A DNA stretch of 5,221 bases from Bacteroidales bacterium (GTDB taxonomy: Bacteria; Bacteroidota; Bacteroidia; Bacteroidales; GCA-2748055), in assembly GCA_029934875.1 (NCBI GenBank), contig JAOZLK010000366.1, positions 1 to 5,221 of the forward strand, read 5' to 3'. Numbering within the stretch: the stretch's first letter is position 1; every line of letters starts with the position of its first letter. The translations under genes were made by a program, and so were the position numbers. Below the pieces are notes generated by a model. The model saw only the letters and a program-made list of their open reading frames with translations. It had not been told where the DNA came from and did not search any database. Shown here one piece after another: positions 1 through 5,221 of the stretch.

Positions 1-1
1 A

Positions 2-979
2 TACATGCTGTGGGCAAAAGCTGCATCGACAGGAGCACACATAACAGGCCGTACCATTACCAGTTGTGAAGCAATAACGAATACCGCGGGGAATTTCAGA
101 ACATCATTGGAAACCATCAAACAATCTGATGATATGAATTTTATAACGGGTGTGAACCATTCGGTTTTGCATGGATACAATTATTCCTCCCCGGAGGCTG
201 AATTTCCAGGATGGTATAGATTCGGCACCTATTTTAACGAAAGAAATACCTGGTGGAAATATTTCAGAAAATGGACCGATTATAATGCAAGGTTATCATC
301 GCTGTTTCAGAATGCAAACCCGGTAGCAGATATTGCGGTATTAAGCAGAATACGTGATACCTGGTCAGAATCCGGACGCCTGAGAGATCCTCTTCACATG
401 GAGCCATGGTATTATGTCCGCTTATGGGAACCCATCAGCAGGCTGGGAGGTACTTCAGATTACATCAGTCAGCCCATATTGGAGGATGCAAGCGTGGAAG
501 GAAAAGAATTGGTTTGTGGCAAAATGAGATACAGGGCACTCTTCCTTGCTGATGTGAGATCCTTAACCCCCGGGGCTGCTATCACCCTTAATAAATTCGC
601 CATGGCCGGTGGAAAGCTTGTATTTGTTGGAGAAAAGCCAAAGCGTTCCTTATCCTTAAAGGATGCTGAAAAAAATGATGAAATTGTATATCAATCCATC
701 AGTGAGATTTTAGATCTTGAAAATGTAACTGCTGTCAAAGCTCCTCAGGAATCAGAGGATTTTACGCTCTGGACCAAGCAGTTACTGAATCAAATTGGCC
801 TGGAAACAGATGTAAACATAAACAAGCCCAAAAGCTGCCTCTACTCAACGAAATACACAAATGCTGATAAGGACATTTATTTCTTCACCAATACCGATCG
901 AAAAAAAGCAATCACATTTGAAGCAAGTTTCAACGCGGGTAATAAAACGCCATATATCTGGTTGCCTGAAACAGGTTAA
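2..979 (+). CDS. GH106-like alpha-L-rhamnosidase, internal part (5' partial, ends at a frameshift)
   Basis: The reading frame is open at the left edge, so the true start lies outside; the ATG at 5 is internal. Seen: a stretch with W3-A4-K5-A6-A7 and H12-I13-T14-G15-R16, then S20-C21-E22-A23-I24-T25, P68-G69-W70, N81-T82-W83-W84 and P106-V107-A108-D109-I110-A111-V112-L113 (numbered from that ATG). From memory, this order fits the distal catalytic region of GH106 rhamnosidases. Residues 172-210 (MRYRALFLADV, then GGKLVFVG) resemble the flavodoxin-like domain that follows the barrel in these enzymes. The family removes terminal alpha-L-rhamnose from pectins and similar glycans, usually in the periplasm. 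E22 is a candidate catalytic residue, but I cannot confirm it. The frame stops with TAA at 977-979, in mid-protein; the rest continues in another frame from 979. Family assignment is fairly sure; exact substrate is unknown. Confidence 0.75.
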   Translation, partial: YMLWAKAASTGAHITGRTITSCEAITNTAGNFRTSLETIKQSDDMNFITGVNHSVLHGYNYSSPEAEFPGWYRFGTYFNERNTWWKYFRKWTDYNARLSSLFQNANPVADIAVLSRIRDTWSESGRLRDPLHMEPWYYVRLWEPISRLGGTSDYISQPILEDASVEGKELVCGKMRYRALFLADVRSLTPGAAITLNKFAMAGGKLVFVGEKPKRSLSLKDAEKNDEIVYQSISEILDLENVTAVKAPQESEDFTLWTKQLLNQIGLETDVNINKPKSCLYSTKYTNADKDIYFFTNTDRKKAITFEASFNAGNKTPYIWLPETG

Positions 980-1524
980 AGAACAAATTACAAATTGAAT
1001 TGGATGCCCTTGAGTCGGCTTTAATAATTTTCGAAAATAGAAAGATTGATCTGCCTCTATACAAGCATAAGGAAAAACCAGTTGAGAACAGGGAGTTAAC
1101 AGCTACCTGGGATGTGAAATTTGAACACACCAATGGTGATGTTTTTGAACGAGAGATGAGGAACCTGATTGATTTTAAGGATGCTGAAGATCCCGCTATA
1201 ATGAATTTTGCCGGTGATGTGACCTATTCAACAAGAATTGAGAATGATGAATCTTTTCGCTTCATTACACTGACTGAAGTGAATCAGGCAGTTAGCGAGT
1301 TAGTTGTAAACGGGCAGCAGGCAGGAGTGAAATGGTATGGAAATCACACTTACGATATTCGCTCATTTCTTCAGCCCGGAGAGAATACAATCGAAATAAA
1401 ACTGACAACTACACTGGCCAATTATGCGATGTCGCTGAAGGATAATCCGGTGGCCGCTGTCCTGACCAATAGATATAAAGAGCCTTTTTCTGCAGGATTG
1501 ACTGGTGTGGAGCTGGGAAAATAA
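979..1524 (+). pseudogene. GH106-like rhamnosidase, C-terminal part in a shifted frame
   Basis: This is the continuation of the preceding gene, displaced by one base. From 979 the frame reads K-N-K-L-Q-I-E-L-D-A-L-E-S-A-L-I-I-F, the expected strand pair just after the W-L-P-E-T-G that ends the upstream frame. It then enters a beta-sandwich resembling the galactose-binding-like C-terminal domain of GH106 and GH2 proteins, with F-A-G-D-V-T-Y, then E-L-V-V-N-G-Q-Q-A-G-V, then Y-D-I-R-S-F-L-Q-P-G-E-N-T-I-E-I. It ends with G-L-T-G-V-E-L-G-K, a plausible natural C-terminus. The first possible independent start is a TTG at 1000, which falls inside the domain linker and has no ribosome binding site, so it is probably not a real gene start. 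A real disabling mutation or a sequencing/assembly error at about 977 would look the same here. The sequence beyond the shift is not decayed, so the lesion is recent or artefactual. Confidence 0.7.
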
Positions 1525-1525
1525 A

Positions 1526-1810
1526 ATGAAAAGAAGAGATTTTATAATAAGGGCCAGTTTAGGAAGCCTGGTTTTTCCTATAATCTCGCCAAGAGGTGAA
1601 AAAGTAACTCAGGCTTCACCAAGGCATATTGAAGTTGAAAAGCCGGAAGGAAAAGTAGTTATCGAATCGAATGTCAATCTGATTATAAAAGAGACTGAAA
1701 AAAGCAGGGTTTTTAATATGGTTCCCGGGGCAGAAGCGATCCCCATTATTGCCTGGTTTCCCCAGGGGAAGTCAGGCGACGTTGTTTTAAACATTCATGT
1801 AAAAGATTGA
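1526..1810 (+). CDS. Small unrecognised protein with Tat-like signal (94 aa)
   Basis: I do not recognise this protein. The start is the ATG at 1526, one base after the TAA (1522-1524) that ends the rhamnosidase; an in-frame GTG at 1505 lies inside the upstream gene and is less likely. The N-terminus M-K-R-R-D-F-I-I-R-A-S-L-G-S-L-V-F-P-I-I has the twin arginine, aromatic and hydrophobic core of a Tat-type leader, so export is inferred. The remaining 70 or so residues have alternating hydrophobic patterns (K-V-V-I-E-S-N-V-N-L-I-I, then G-D-V-V-L-N-I-H-V-K-D) that suggest a small beta-rich domain. Tat leaders in Bacteroidota glycan loci usually head much longer enzymes, so this may be the stump of a truncated gene. 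The tight spacing suggests co-transcription with the rhamnosidase. Confidence 0.55.
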   Translation: MKRRDFIIRASLGSLVFPIISPRGEKVTQASPRHIEVEKPEGKVVIESNVNLIIKETEKSRVFNMVPGAEAIPIIAWFPQGKSGDVVLNIHVKD

Positions 1811-1935
1811 ATCCATTTGAAAAAATCATGGAACTATTAGAAACAAATATTCAATAGCTTGTTTTAATATTATTCGTGTTTTCAGAATTATAATTTTTAC
1901 CCAAATCCGGAGAACGACCAGACCGGAAGATTACC
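1811..1935. other. Intergenic spacer before the tRNA
   Basis: This is an AT-rich gap of 125 bases without a convincing gene. A TAATTTTT at 1891-1898 matches the Bacteroidota -7 box (TAnnTTTG) except at its last base and overlaps a TATAAT at 1889-1894. It would give a leader of about 35 nt before the tRNA. No TTTG sits at the proper distance upstream; the nearest TTG, at 1859, is about 8 nt too far. A tRNA promoter here is therefore possible but weak. Confidence 0.3.
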
Positions 1936-2007
1936 GGGCCCATAGCTCAGCTGGTTAGAGCACCTGACTCATAATCAGGGGGTCGCATTCGAGCCCATCT
2001 GGGCCCA
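1936..2007 (+). tRNA. tRNA with CAT anticodon (Met, or Ile2), T arm defective
   Basis: The acceptor stem is perfect: G-G-G-C-C-C-A at 1936-1942 pairs with T-G-G-G-C-C-C at 2000-2006, and A2007 is the discriminator. The D stem is 1945-1948 with 1958-1961. The anticodon stem is 1963-1967 with 1975-1979, and its loop C-T-C-A-T-A-A places CAT at 1970-1972. CAT is read as elongator Met, or as Ile if the C is modified to lysidine; the sequence does not decide. It is not an initiator by its G1 paired end. The 3' T-stem strand (1995-1999, CCATC) needs GATGG on the 5' side, but only GCA (1985-1987) stands there, so the gene is two bases short (72 instead of 74) and the T stem cannot form normally. CCA is not encoded (ACAG follows). 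It may be a pseudo-tRNA or a tRNA whose 3' half was replaced by integration. Confidence 0.85.
1962..1981 (+). repeat. Direct repeat copy 1 in tRNA anticodon arm (att-like, left)
   Basis: These 20 bases, covering the tRNA anticodon stem-loop and the start of the variable loop, recur with one mismatch (G1966 versus T3447) at 3443-3462, in the same orientation. tRNA anticodon arms are classic targets of tyrosine-recombinase integration, so this is a candidate attL. The repeat is seen directly; the att role is inferred. Confidence 0.7.
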
Positions 2008-2014
2008 CAGTTGG

Positions 2015-2056
2015 AAACCAACCACTTGGAGTAAGATCCTACTGGTTGGTTTTTTT
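2015..2056 (+). terminator. Rho-independent terminator after the tRNA
   Basis: AAACCAACCA (2015-2024) pairs perfectly with TGGTTGGTTT (2043-2052), and the T run extends from 2050 to 2056. An inner AGTA/TACT pairing can extend the hairpin inside the loop. It would end transcription of the tRNA and insulate the downstream operon from read-through of the rhamnosidase genes. On the opposite strand the hairpin has an A-rich downstream side, so it is expected to work in the + direction. Confidence 0.8.
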
Positions 2057-2252
2057 GTTGGGATAAACATTTGAATAAACATCTTGTGAGTGAATTGAAT
2101 TGTCTTTGGTTAAAAAAACTGCTTCGAATAAACGCTTGAATAACAGGATCATAAAGTTAAATTTATAAATTTCCGAACTGTAATTTAATCCAGATGCTTA
2201 AATACGACCTATTCTACGAATTATCTCCTTATTTAAAAGACAGAGAATAAAA

Positions 2253-2267
2253 GACTCATTATCAGGG
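2253..2267 (+). repeat. Inner degenerate copy of the tRNA anticodon-arm repeat
   Basis: GACTCATTATCAGGG matches tRNA positions 1966-1980 at 14 of 15 bases. With one gapped G, the match to the right-hand copy continues through CTC (2268-2270 versus 3463-3465). It lies only 7 bases before the promoter -33 box of the HTH/Fic operon. It could be an old att site of a nested insertion; a chance match is unlikely for this particular sequence but not excluded. Confidence 0.45.
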
Positions 2268-2274
2268 CTCTCTA

Positions 2275-2306
2275 TTTGTTTTAATTATATTTATATACTA
2301 TATTTG
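2275..2306 (+). promoter_or_regulatory. Bacteroidota-type promoter for the HTH/Fic operon
   Basis: TTTG at 2275-2278 and TATATTTG at 2299-2306 are separated by 20 bases. This matches the Bacteroidota housekeeping sigma consensus (TTTG, 19-21 nt, TAnnTTTG) at every fixed position. Transcription would begin about 2311-2315, leaving an AT-rich leader of about 55-60 bases without a Shine-Dalgarno, as is usual in this phylum. The promoter lies inside the repeat-bounded segment, so the operon carries its own. Confidence 0.7.
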
Positions 2307-2310
2307 CTCT

Positions 2311-2339
2311 ATTAATATTATATATATATAATTATTAAT
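2311..2339. promoter_or_regulatory. Inverted repeat at the predicted transcription start, possible operator
   Basis: ATTAATA (2311-2317) and TATTAAT (2333-2339) are perfect 7-base inverted arms around a 15-base AT spacer, right at the expected transcription start. HTH antitoxin-like proteins commonly repress their own promoter from such sites. The tract is almost pure A+T, so symmetry can arise by chance. Confidence 0.3.
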
Positions 2340-2369
2340 GCGACTAAATATTATAGATAAATAATAAAG

Positions 2370-2834
2370 ATGAGCTATTGGGATAAAAAACTAATAAGGG
2401 AGCAACTTGACAATAAGCTTTCTAAATTAAGGGAATTTGCAATCCAAGGTCTTACTTCCATTGGGTGGATTAAAACCATTCGAGAGGCATTAGGGATGAC
2501 CTCCAAAGATCTGGCTTCCAGGGTTGGGGTTAATCAATCTCGTATTATTCATATGGAACAAGCAGAAGTAGATGGGAATATTAAGATTTCAACAATGAAA
2601 AAAATTGCTGATGCTCTTGAGATGGACTTTGTTTACGCCTTTGTTCCTCGTACATCGTTGAATGAAATGGTGAGAGAGCAAGCGAGAAAGTTAGCATTGA
2701 AAAAAATGGAAAGGCTCGACCATACCATGCGTCTTGAAATGCAAGAATTATCTGTGGAAGAAAAGGAGAAGGCATTAAAAGATATGATAGATAGGATATT
2801 GATTGATGAACAAAAGGACTTTTGGAAAAAATGA
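2370..2834 (+). CDS. Mobile mystery protein A, Xre-type HTH protein
   Basis: This 154-residue protein begins at the ATG at 2370, placed about 60 bases after a good promoter. Residues 33-92 form an Xre/Cro helix-turn-helix: W33-I-K-T-I-R-E-A-L-G-M-T-S-K-D-L-A-S-R-V-G-V with the recognition-helix part N-Q-S-R-I-I-H-M-E, then I-S-T-M-K-K-I-A-D-A-L-E-M-D-F-V-Y-A-F-V-P. The G-W-I-K-x-I-R-x-A-L-G-M and V-Y-A-F-V-P-x-T-S-L signatures and the length match, from memory, the family named mobile mystery protein A (TIGR02612). The C-terminal 60 residues are charged and predicted helical. The stop overlaps the next start (ATGA, 2831-2834), implying translational coupling. Likely a DNA-binding cytoplasmic regulator of its own operon, perhaps an antitoxin-like partner of the Fic protein. 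Regulation and antitoxin role are inferred; no published function is known to me. Confidence 0.85.
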   Translation: MSYWDKKLIREQLDNKLSKLREFAIQGLTSIGWIKTIREALGMTSKDLASRVGVNQSRIIHMEQAEVDGNIKISTMKKIADALEMDFVYAFVPRTSLNEMVREQARKLALKKMERLDHTMRLEMQELSVEEKEKALKDMIDRILIDEQKDFWKK

Positions 2835-3421
2835 AACAAGAAGATCTACCAAAAGGGGCAACTCCACTAGATCCGGACGAAATTGATGATCTAAAGATTA
2901 AGACCATTACAACTCGCGGAGAACTTGACAGATGGGAACAACAGAACATTGGAGATGCAATTGATTGGCTAGATTCCCGAAAAAACAAATCAGAAATTCT
3001 TAGTGAGGATTTCGTAAGAAAGCTTCATGAGAAAATGCTTAGTAAAGTCTGGGCATGGGCAGGCAGTTTTCGAAAGACAAATAAAAACATCGGGGTTGAT
3101 AAATATAGAATTGGAATTGAACTTAAAACCCTATTGGATGACACCAAGTATTGGATTAATAACAATACATATGAAACTGATGAAATCGCTGCACGTTTTC
3201 ATCATCGGCTGGTAAAAATTCATTGTTTTCCAAATGGTAATGGTAGGCATTCCCGCCTTATGACAGATATACTTATATCAGATGTTTTAGAAAAAGAACC
3301 ATTTACCTGGGGTAATGAGAATTTTTCTGTCGAAGGAGGTGTAAGAGACACATATATTAATGCGTTACGTAGCGCAGACAACAATGACTATGGGCCTTTA
3401 TTTAAATTTGTAAGATCCTGA
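2831..3421 (+). CDS. Mobile mystery protein B, Fic-domain protein
   Basis: I start this protein at ATG 2831, which overlaps the upstream stop by ATGA; a TTG at 2822 would add three residues. It is 196 residues long. Early motifs are G-A-T-P-L-D-P-D-E, T-T-R-G-E-L and W-E-Q-Q-N-I, followed by the Fic fold: E-D-F-V-R-K-L-H-E-K-M, W-A-W-A-G-S-F-R-K-T-N-K-N-I-G-V and, at residues 131-139, H-C-F-P-N-G-N-G-R followed by H-S-R. This order and length fit mobile mystery protein B (TIGR02613), the usual partner of protein A. Fic enzymes transfer AMP or other phosphate-containing groups to protein hydroxyls. The catalytic His and GNGR are kept, but the usual acidic Mg-binding residue is Asn, and Cys replaces the usual Pro after His. 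No clear (S/T)xxxE(G/N) inhibitory helix is visible. Target and reaction are unknown. Confidence 0.87.
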   Translation: MKQEDLPKGATPLDPDEIDDLKIKTITTRGELDRWEQQNIGDAIDWLDSRKNKSEILSEDFVRKLHEKMLSKVWAWAGSFRKTNKNIGVDKYRIGIELKTLLDDTKYWINNNTYETDEIAARFHHRLVKIHCFPNGNGRHSRLMTDILISDVLEKEPFTWGNENFSVEGGVRDTYINALRSADNNDYGPLFKFVRS

Positions 3422-3442
3422 AAAGCAGTCACATAACAAATT

Positions 3443-3462
3443 ACCTTACTCATAATCAGGGG
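3443..3462 (+). repeat. Direct repeat copy 2 downstream of the operon (att-like, right)
   Basis: This is a 19-of-20 match to the tRNA segment 1962-1981, starting 22 bases after the Fic gene stop. The match ends after GGGG; then CTCGAAGCC follows, which vaguely recalls a T-loop region (TTCGA-GCC) but no acceptor strand can be found. The stop codon of the convergent GH43 gene (TCA at 3456-3458 on this strand) lies within it. It is the candidate attR of a tRNA-targeted insertion. Confidence 0.65.
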
Positions 3463-5192
3463 CTCGAAGCCACGCTGCAACTTCCGGCAGTTTTTTTCAT
3501 TTCGTACCAATCGAAACCGGCCACATTGTTTACATTTGAATCGCCCCTGGATGTGGCATACAACCCGCAAAATGATCCTGTAAACCTTCCAGCCGGAGGG
3601 AATCCCAATTCATGTCCGTCCGTTTCGCAAATTTTTTGCCAGTCGCCTGCATCTTCTTTTATGAAAAATGACAGTTTGAAATCTTCGAGGGTGATTTTTA
3701 GTCCCAGCTCACCGCTACCCCTTAGATCAGTGCCGGACAGCAATGAGTCGGCATAGTATACACTGGCCCTTGCCTGATTCTCATGCATCTCCTTTACAAG
3801 GCTCCAATGTGGTTTATGGCCCCTCAGAAAGGCCATCCCGGCACATTCTCCAGGTTTTTGAGGAGTAAAGTCCAAGGAAGTAGTGAACGTGCAATTCATT
3901 TCAATTACCCTTATCCCCATGAATACAGGCCGGGAATAATCTTCAATTACTTCCGGTCTGAGCTTTAATTGCATGTAGCCAGCCTTCGTGCTCTGGTCCC
4001 ACCATGTTGTTTTCGGGTTTCTGATGAATGTCCAGTCTGGTTGTAGTTGATCATCGTTGAAATCATCTCTGAAATTGAAAGAGCGCTGTTCACCGTCCCA
4101 CATTTCGGGAGCTGGTATGCTATGTGCCGTACGTCCGGTTTCACCATCCGGGTTTATGACAGGCCACTCACCACTCCAGTCGACCTTGGATAGAAAGGTT
4201 TCCCTTCCCATCACATTGTTTTTTTTGTCCTTGCTTCTGACACCGAGGAATACCGTCCACCACTCCCCATCATCTGTTTTAAATATGTCAGCGTGTCCCG
4301 TACAATTTATTCCCGATTGTTCATATCCACGGTGTGTAAGAATTGGGTTCCCGGGATTCATTTCCCAGGGTCCCATCGGCGAATCGCTTTTCCAGATGGA
4401 GGCGGCATGGCCAATACCTGTTCCGCCATGAGCAATGAGGAGGTAGTACGTTCCGTCTTTTTTGTAAAGGTGTGGGGCTTCAAAGGCCGCTGCGCCGCCA
4501 ATAATGTTGCTTTCGAAATAGGGTCTGGAATCCAGCACCGATACAGGTCCTTTCAGGTCAAAATTATCCAGGTCAATTTCCTGTATCCAAATATCCCTTT
4601 CTGCTCGAAACTTGCTGTTTTCTTCATGCCTGTTCCCTGTGTAGTATACCCTGTTATCCTCATCGAAAAACAGGGATGGATCAATGCCTGGAGCATTGTC
4701 TATCCAATGGGGATCTGACCATGGGCCCGCCGGGTTTTGCGCAGTCATTATAAAATTGCCTTTCTGTTCAACAATGCTGTCACGCAGGCCACCAACCATG
4801 GTAGTTATCACGTAATAAATACCTCTGTGATATCGAATGGTAGGGGCATATATTCCTGCAGTGGATGAAATGTTGGAATAGTCCAGTTGCCCGGGCCTGT
4901 GGATGACATGGCCTATCATCTGCCAATTTACGAGATCTTTACTGTGATATACAGGGATCCCCGGAAAATACTCAAAGGTGCTGGTTACCAGGTAATAATC
5001 CTCCCCAACACGGCAAACTGAAGGATCGGGGTTAAACCCCGGAATAACAGGATTATTGATATTGGAAATTTCGTTTTTACAGGCAGATAATGTAGCAATA
5101 AGCAGTATTAGAATTGCAAGATGCCGGTTTAATTTATAATGCTGAATCAATCCAGGTGCAGGACTGACTTGAATTCGTGATGATCCGTTCAT
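3456..5192 (-). CDS. GH43 family beta-xylosidase/arabinofuranosidase-like lipoprotein
   Basis: This 578-residue protein starts at ATG 5192. A leader with hydrophobic core A-I-L-I-L-L-I-A-T and lipobox L35-S-A-C38 predicts a lipoprotein. The long n-region makes a TTG start at 5150 (residue 15) an alternative that would give a more typical leader. The five-bladed propeller of GH43 spans about 45-365: catalytic base D56 in N-P-D-P-S, pKa modulator D171 in G-I-D-P-S, acid E238 in F-E-A-P-H-L-Y-K, and G-H-A-D-I-F with H300. A C-terminal beta-sandwich (about 375-563), typical of GH43 beta-xylosidases, ends in G-F-D-W-Y-E-M. The family cleaves xylose or arabinose from plant-type polysaccharides; which one is undecided. 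All catalytic residues are present. The last residues (V-A-S-S-P) and the stop lie in or next to the tRNA-derived repeat, so the tail may have been altered by insertion. No Shine-Dalgarno is visible in the 29 upstream bases. Confidence 0.9.
   Translation of the reverse strand: MNGSSRIQVSPAPGLIQHYKLNRHLAILILLIATLSACKNEISNINNPVIPGFNPDPSVCRVGEDYYLVTSTFEYFPGIPVYHSKDLVNWQMIGHVIHRPGQLDYSNISSTAGIYAPTIRYHRGIYYVITTMVGGLRDSIVEQKGNFIMTAQNPAGPWSDPHWIDNAPGIDPSLFFDEDNRVYYTGNRHEENSKFRAERDIWIQEIDLDNFDLKGPVSVLDSRPYFESNIIGGAAAFEAPHLYKKDGTYYLLIAHGGTGIGHAASIWKSDSPMGPWEMNPGNPILTHRGYEQSGINCTGHADIFKTDDGEWWTVFLGVRSKDKKNNVMGRETFLSKVDWSGEWPVINPDGETGRTAHSIPAPEMWDGEQRSFNFRDDFNDDQLQPDWTFIRNPKTTWWDQSTKAGYMQLKLRPEVIEDYSRPVFMGIRVIEMNCTFTTSLDFTPQKPGECAGMAFLRGHKPHWSLVKEMHENQARASVYYADSLLSGTDLRGSGELGLKITLEDFKLSFFIKEDAGDWQKICETDGHELGFPPAGRFTGSFCGLYATSRGDSNVNNVAGFDWYEMKKTAGSCSVASSP
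3475..3497 (+). terminator. Weak possible terminator for the HTH/Fic operon
   Basis: CTGC (3475-3478) can pair with GCAG (3487-3490) around an 8-base loop, directly followed by seven Ts (3491-3497). The stem is only 4 bp, so it is a weak candidate. It lies inside the 3' end of the opposing GH43 gene, whose Lys codons supply the T run. Confidence 0.25.
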
Positions 5193-5221
5193 CGCTTTGG
5201 CTTCACTACCGAACGCACGAA

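Larger units (their letters stand above)
2058..2369. other. AT-rich noncoding region upstream of the HTH/Fic operon
   Basis: I see no gene in these 312 bases. They hold an imperfect repeat of 17-18 bases (2063-2080 and 2128-2144, both ATAAAC..TTGAATAA-like) and a perfect 14-base palindrome AAATTTATAAATTT at 2159-2172. They also hold an inner copy of the tRNA-derived repeat (2253-2267), a promoter (2275-2306) and an extremely AT-rich tract (about 2311-2369) with a short inverted repeat. The AT content is clearly higher than in the flanking glycosidase genes, in line with acquired DNA. Confidence 0.6.

Noticed and set aside
1505..1525. A GTG start at 1505 for the Tat-leader protein.
   Set aside because: It overlaps the end of the rhamnosidase and would put extra residues before the leader; the ATG at 1526 gives a standard leader right after the upstream stop.
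2159..2172. Perfect palindrome AAATTTATAAATTT as a binding site.
   Set aside because: It is pure A+T in an AT-rich region and far from the promoter, so chance is a sufficient explanation.
2581..2988. Open frames on the minus strand across the HTH/Fic operon.
   Set aside because: They lie wholly opposite two well-supported family genes, have low-complexity Ser/Phe-rich products and no recognisable domain.
2031..3419. The 10-mer GTAAGATCCT occurs in the tRNA terminator loop (2031-2040) and at the end of the Fic gene (3410-3419).
   Set aside because: Several repeated 10-mers are expected by chance in a window this size, and nothing extends the match on either side.
2008..3443. Search for an integrase, transposase, insertion-sequence ends or CRISPR repeats within the repeat-bounded segment.
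   Set aside because: None is present: the segment holds only the terminator, noncoding AT-rich DNA and the two genes, with no terminal inverted repeats or regularly spaced repeats.
3526..4718. Several plus-strand open frames of 60-141 codons.
   Set aside because: They are antisense to the GH43 gene, whose catalytic motifs are all intact, and their products look like random translations.

Overview
The window looks like a piece of a Bacteroidota chromosome. The evidence is a GH106-type and a GH43-type glycoside hydrolase (the latter with a lipoprotein signal), no Shine-Dalgarno sequences before starts, and a textbook Bacteroidota promoter (TTTG, 20 nt, TATATTTG) before one gene. The genus cannot be read from the sequence.

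Layout. (1) 2-1524, + strand: the C-terminal half of a GH106-like alpha-L-rhamnosidase, open at the left edge and broken by a one-base frameshift near 977. (2) 1526-1810, +: an unrecognised 94-residue protein with a Tat-like leader. (3) 1936-2007, +: a CAT-anticodon tRNA gene with a defective T arm, followed by a strong terminator. (4) 2058-2369: AT-rich noncoding DNA with the promoter and a possible operator. (5) 2370-3421, +: a two-gene operon with an ATGA overlap, encoding an Xre-type HTH protein and a Fic-fold protein. These match the families called mobile mystery protein A and B. (6) 3456-5192, -: a GH43 beta-xylosidase/arabinofuranosidase-like lipoprotein converging on the operon.

Main observation. 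A 20-bp stretch of the tRNA anticodon arm (1962-1981) recurs with one mismatch at 3443-3462, just past the HTH/Fic operon. A shorter, weaker copy lies at 2253-2267, just before the operon promoter. The operon thus sits in a small tRNA-linked cassette (about 1.5 kb, or about 1.2 kb from the inner copy) bounded by att-like direct repeats and carrying no recombinase. The GH43 stop codon lies inside the right repeat. The cassette is visibly AT-richer than the GH43 gene.

Functional picture. The flanking glycosidases suggest a locus for breaking down plant or algal polysaccharide containing rhamnose and xylose or arabinose. The HTH/Fic pair looks like an unrelated acquired module, possibly toxin-antitoxin-like or signalling. 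That role is inferred from the folds, the coupling and the mobile setting; no activity is demonstrated by the sequence.
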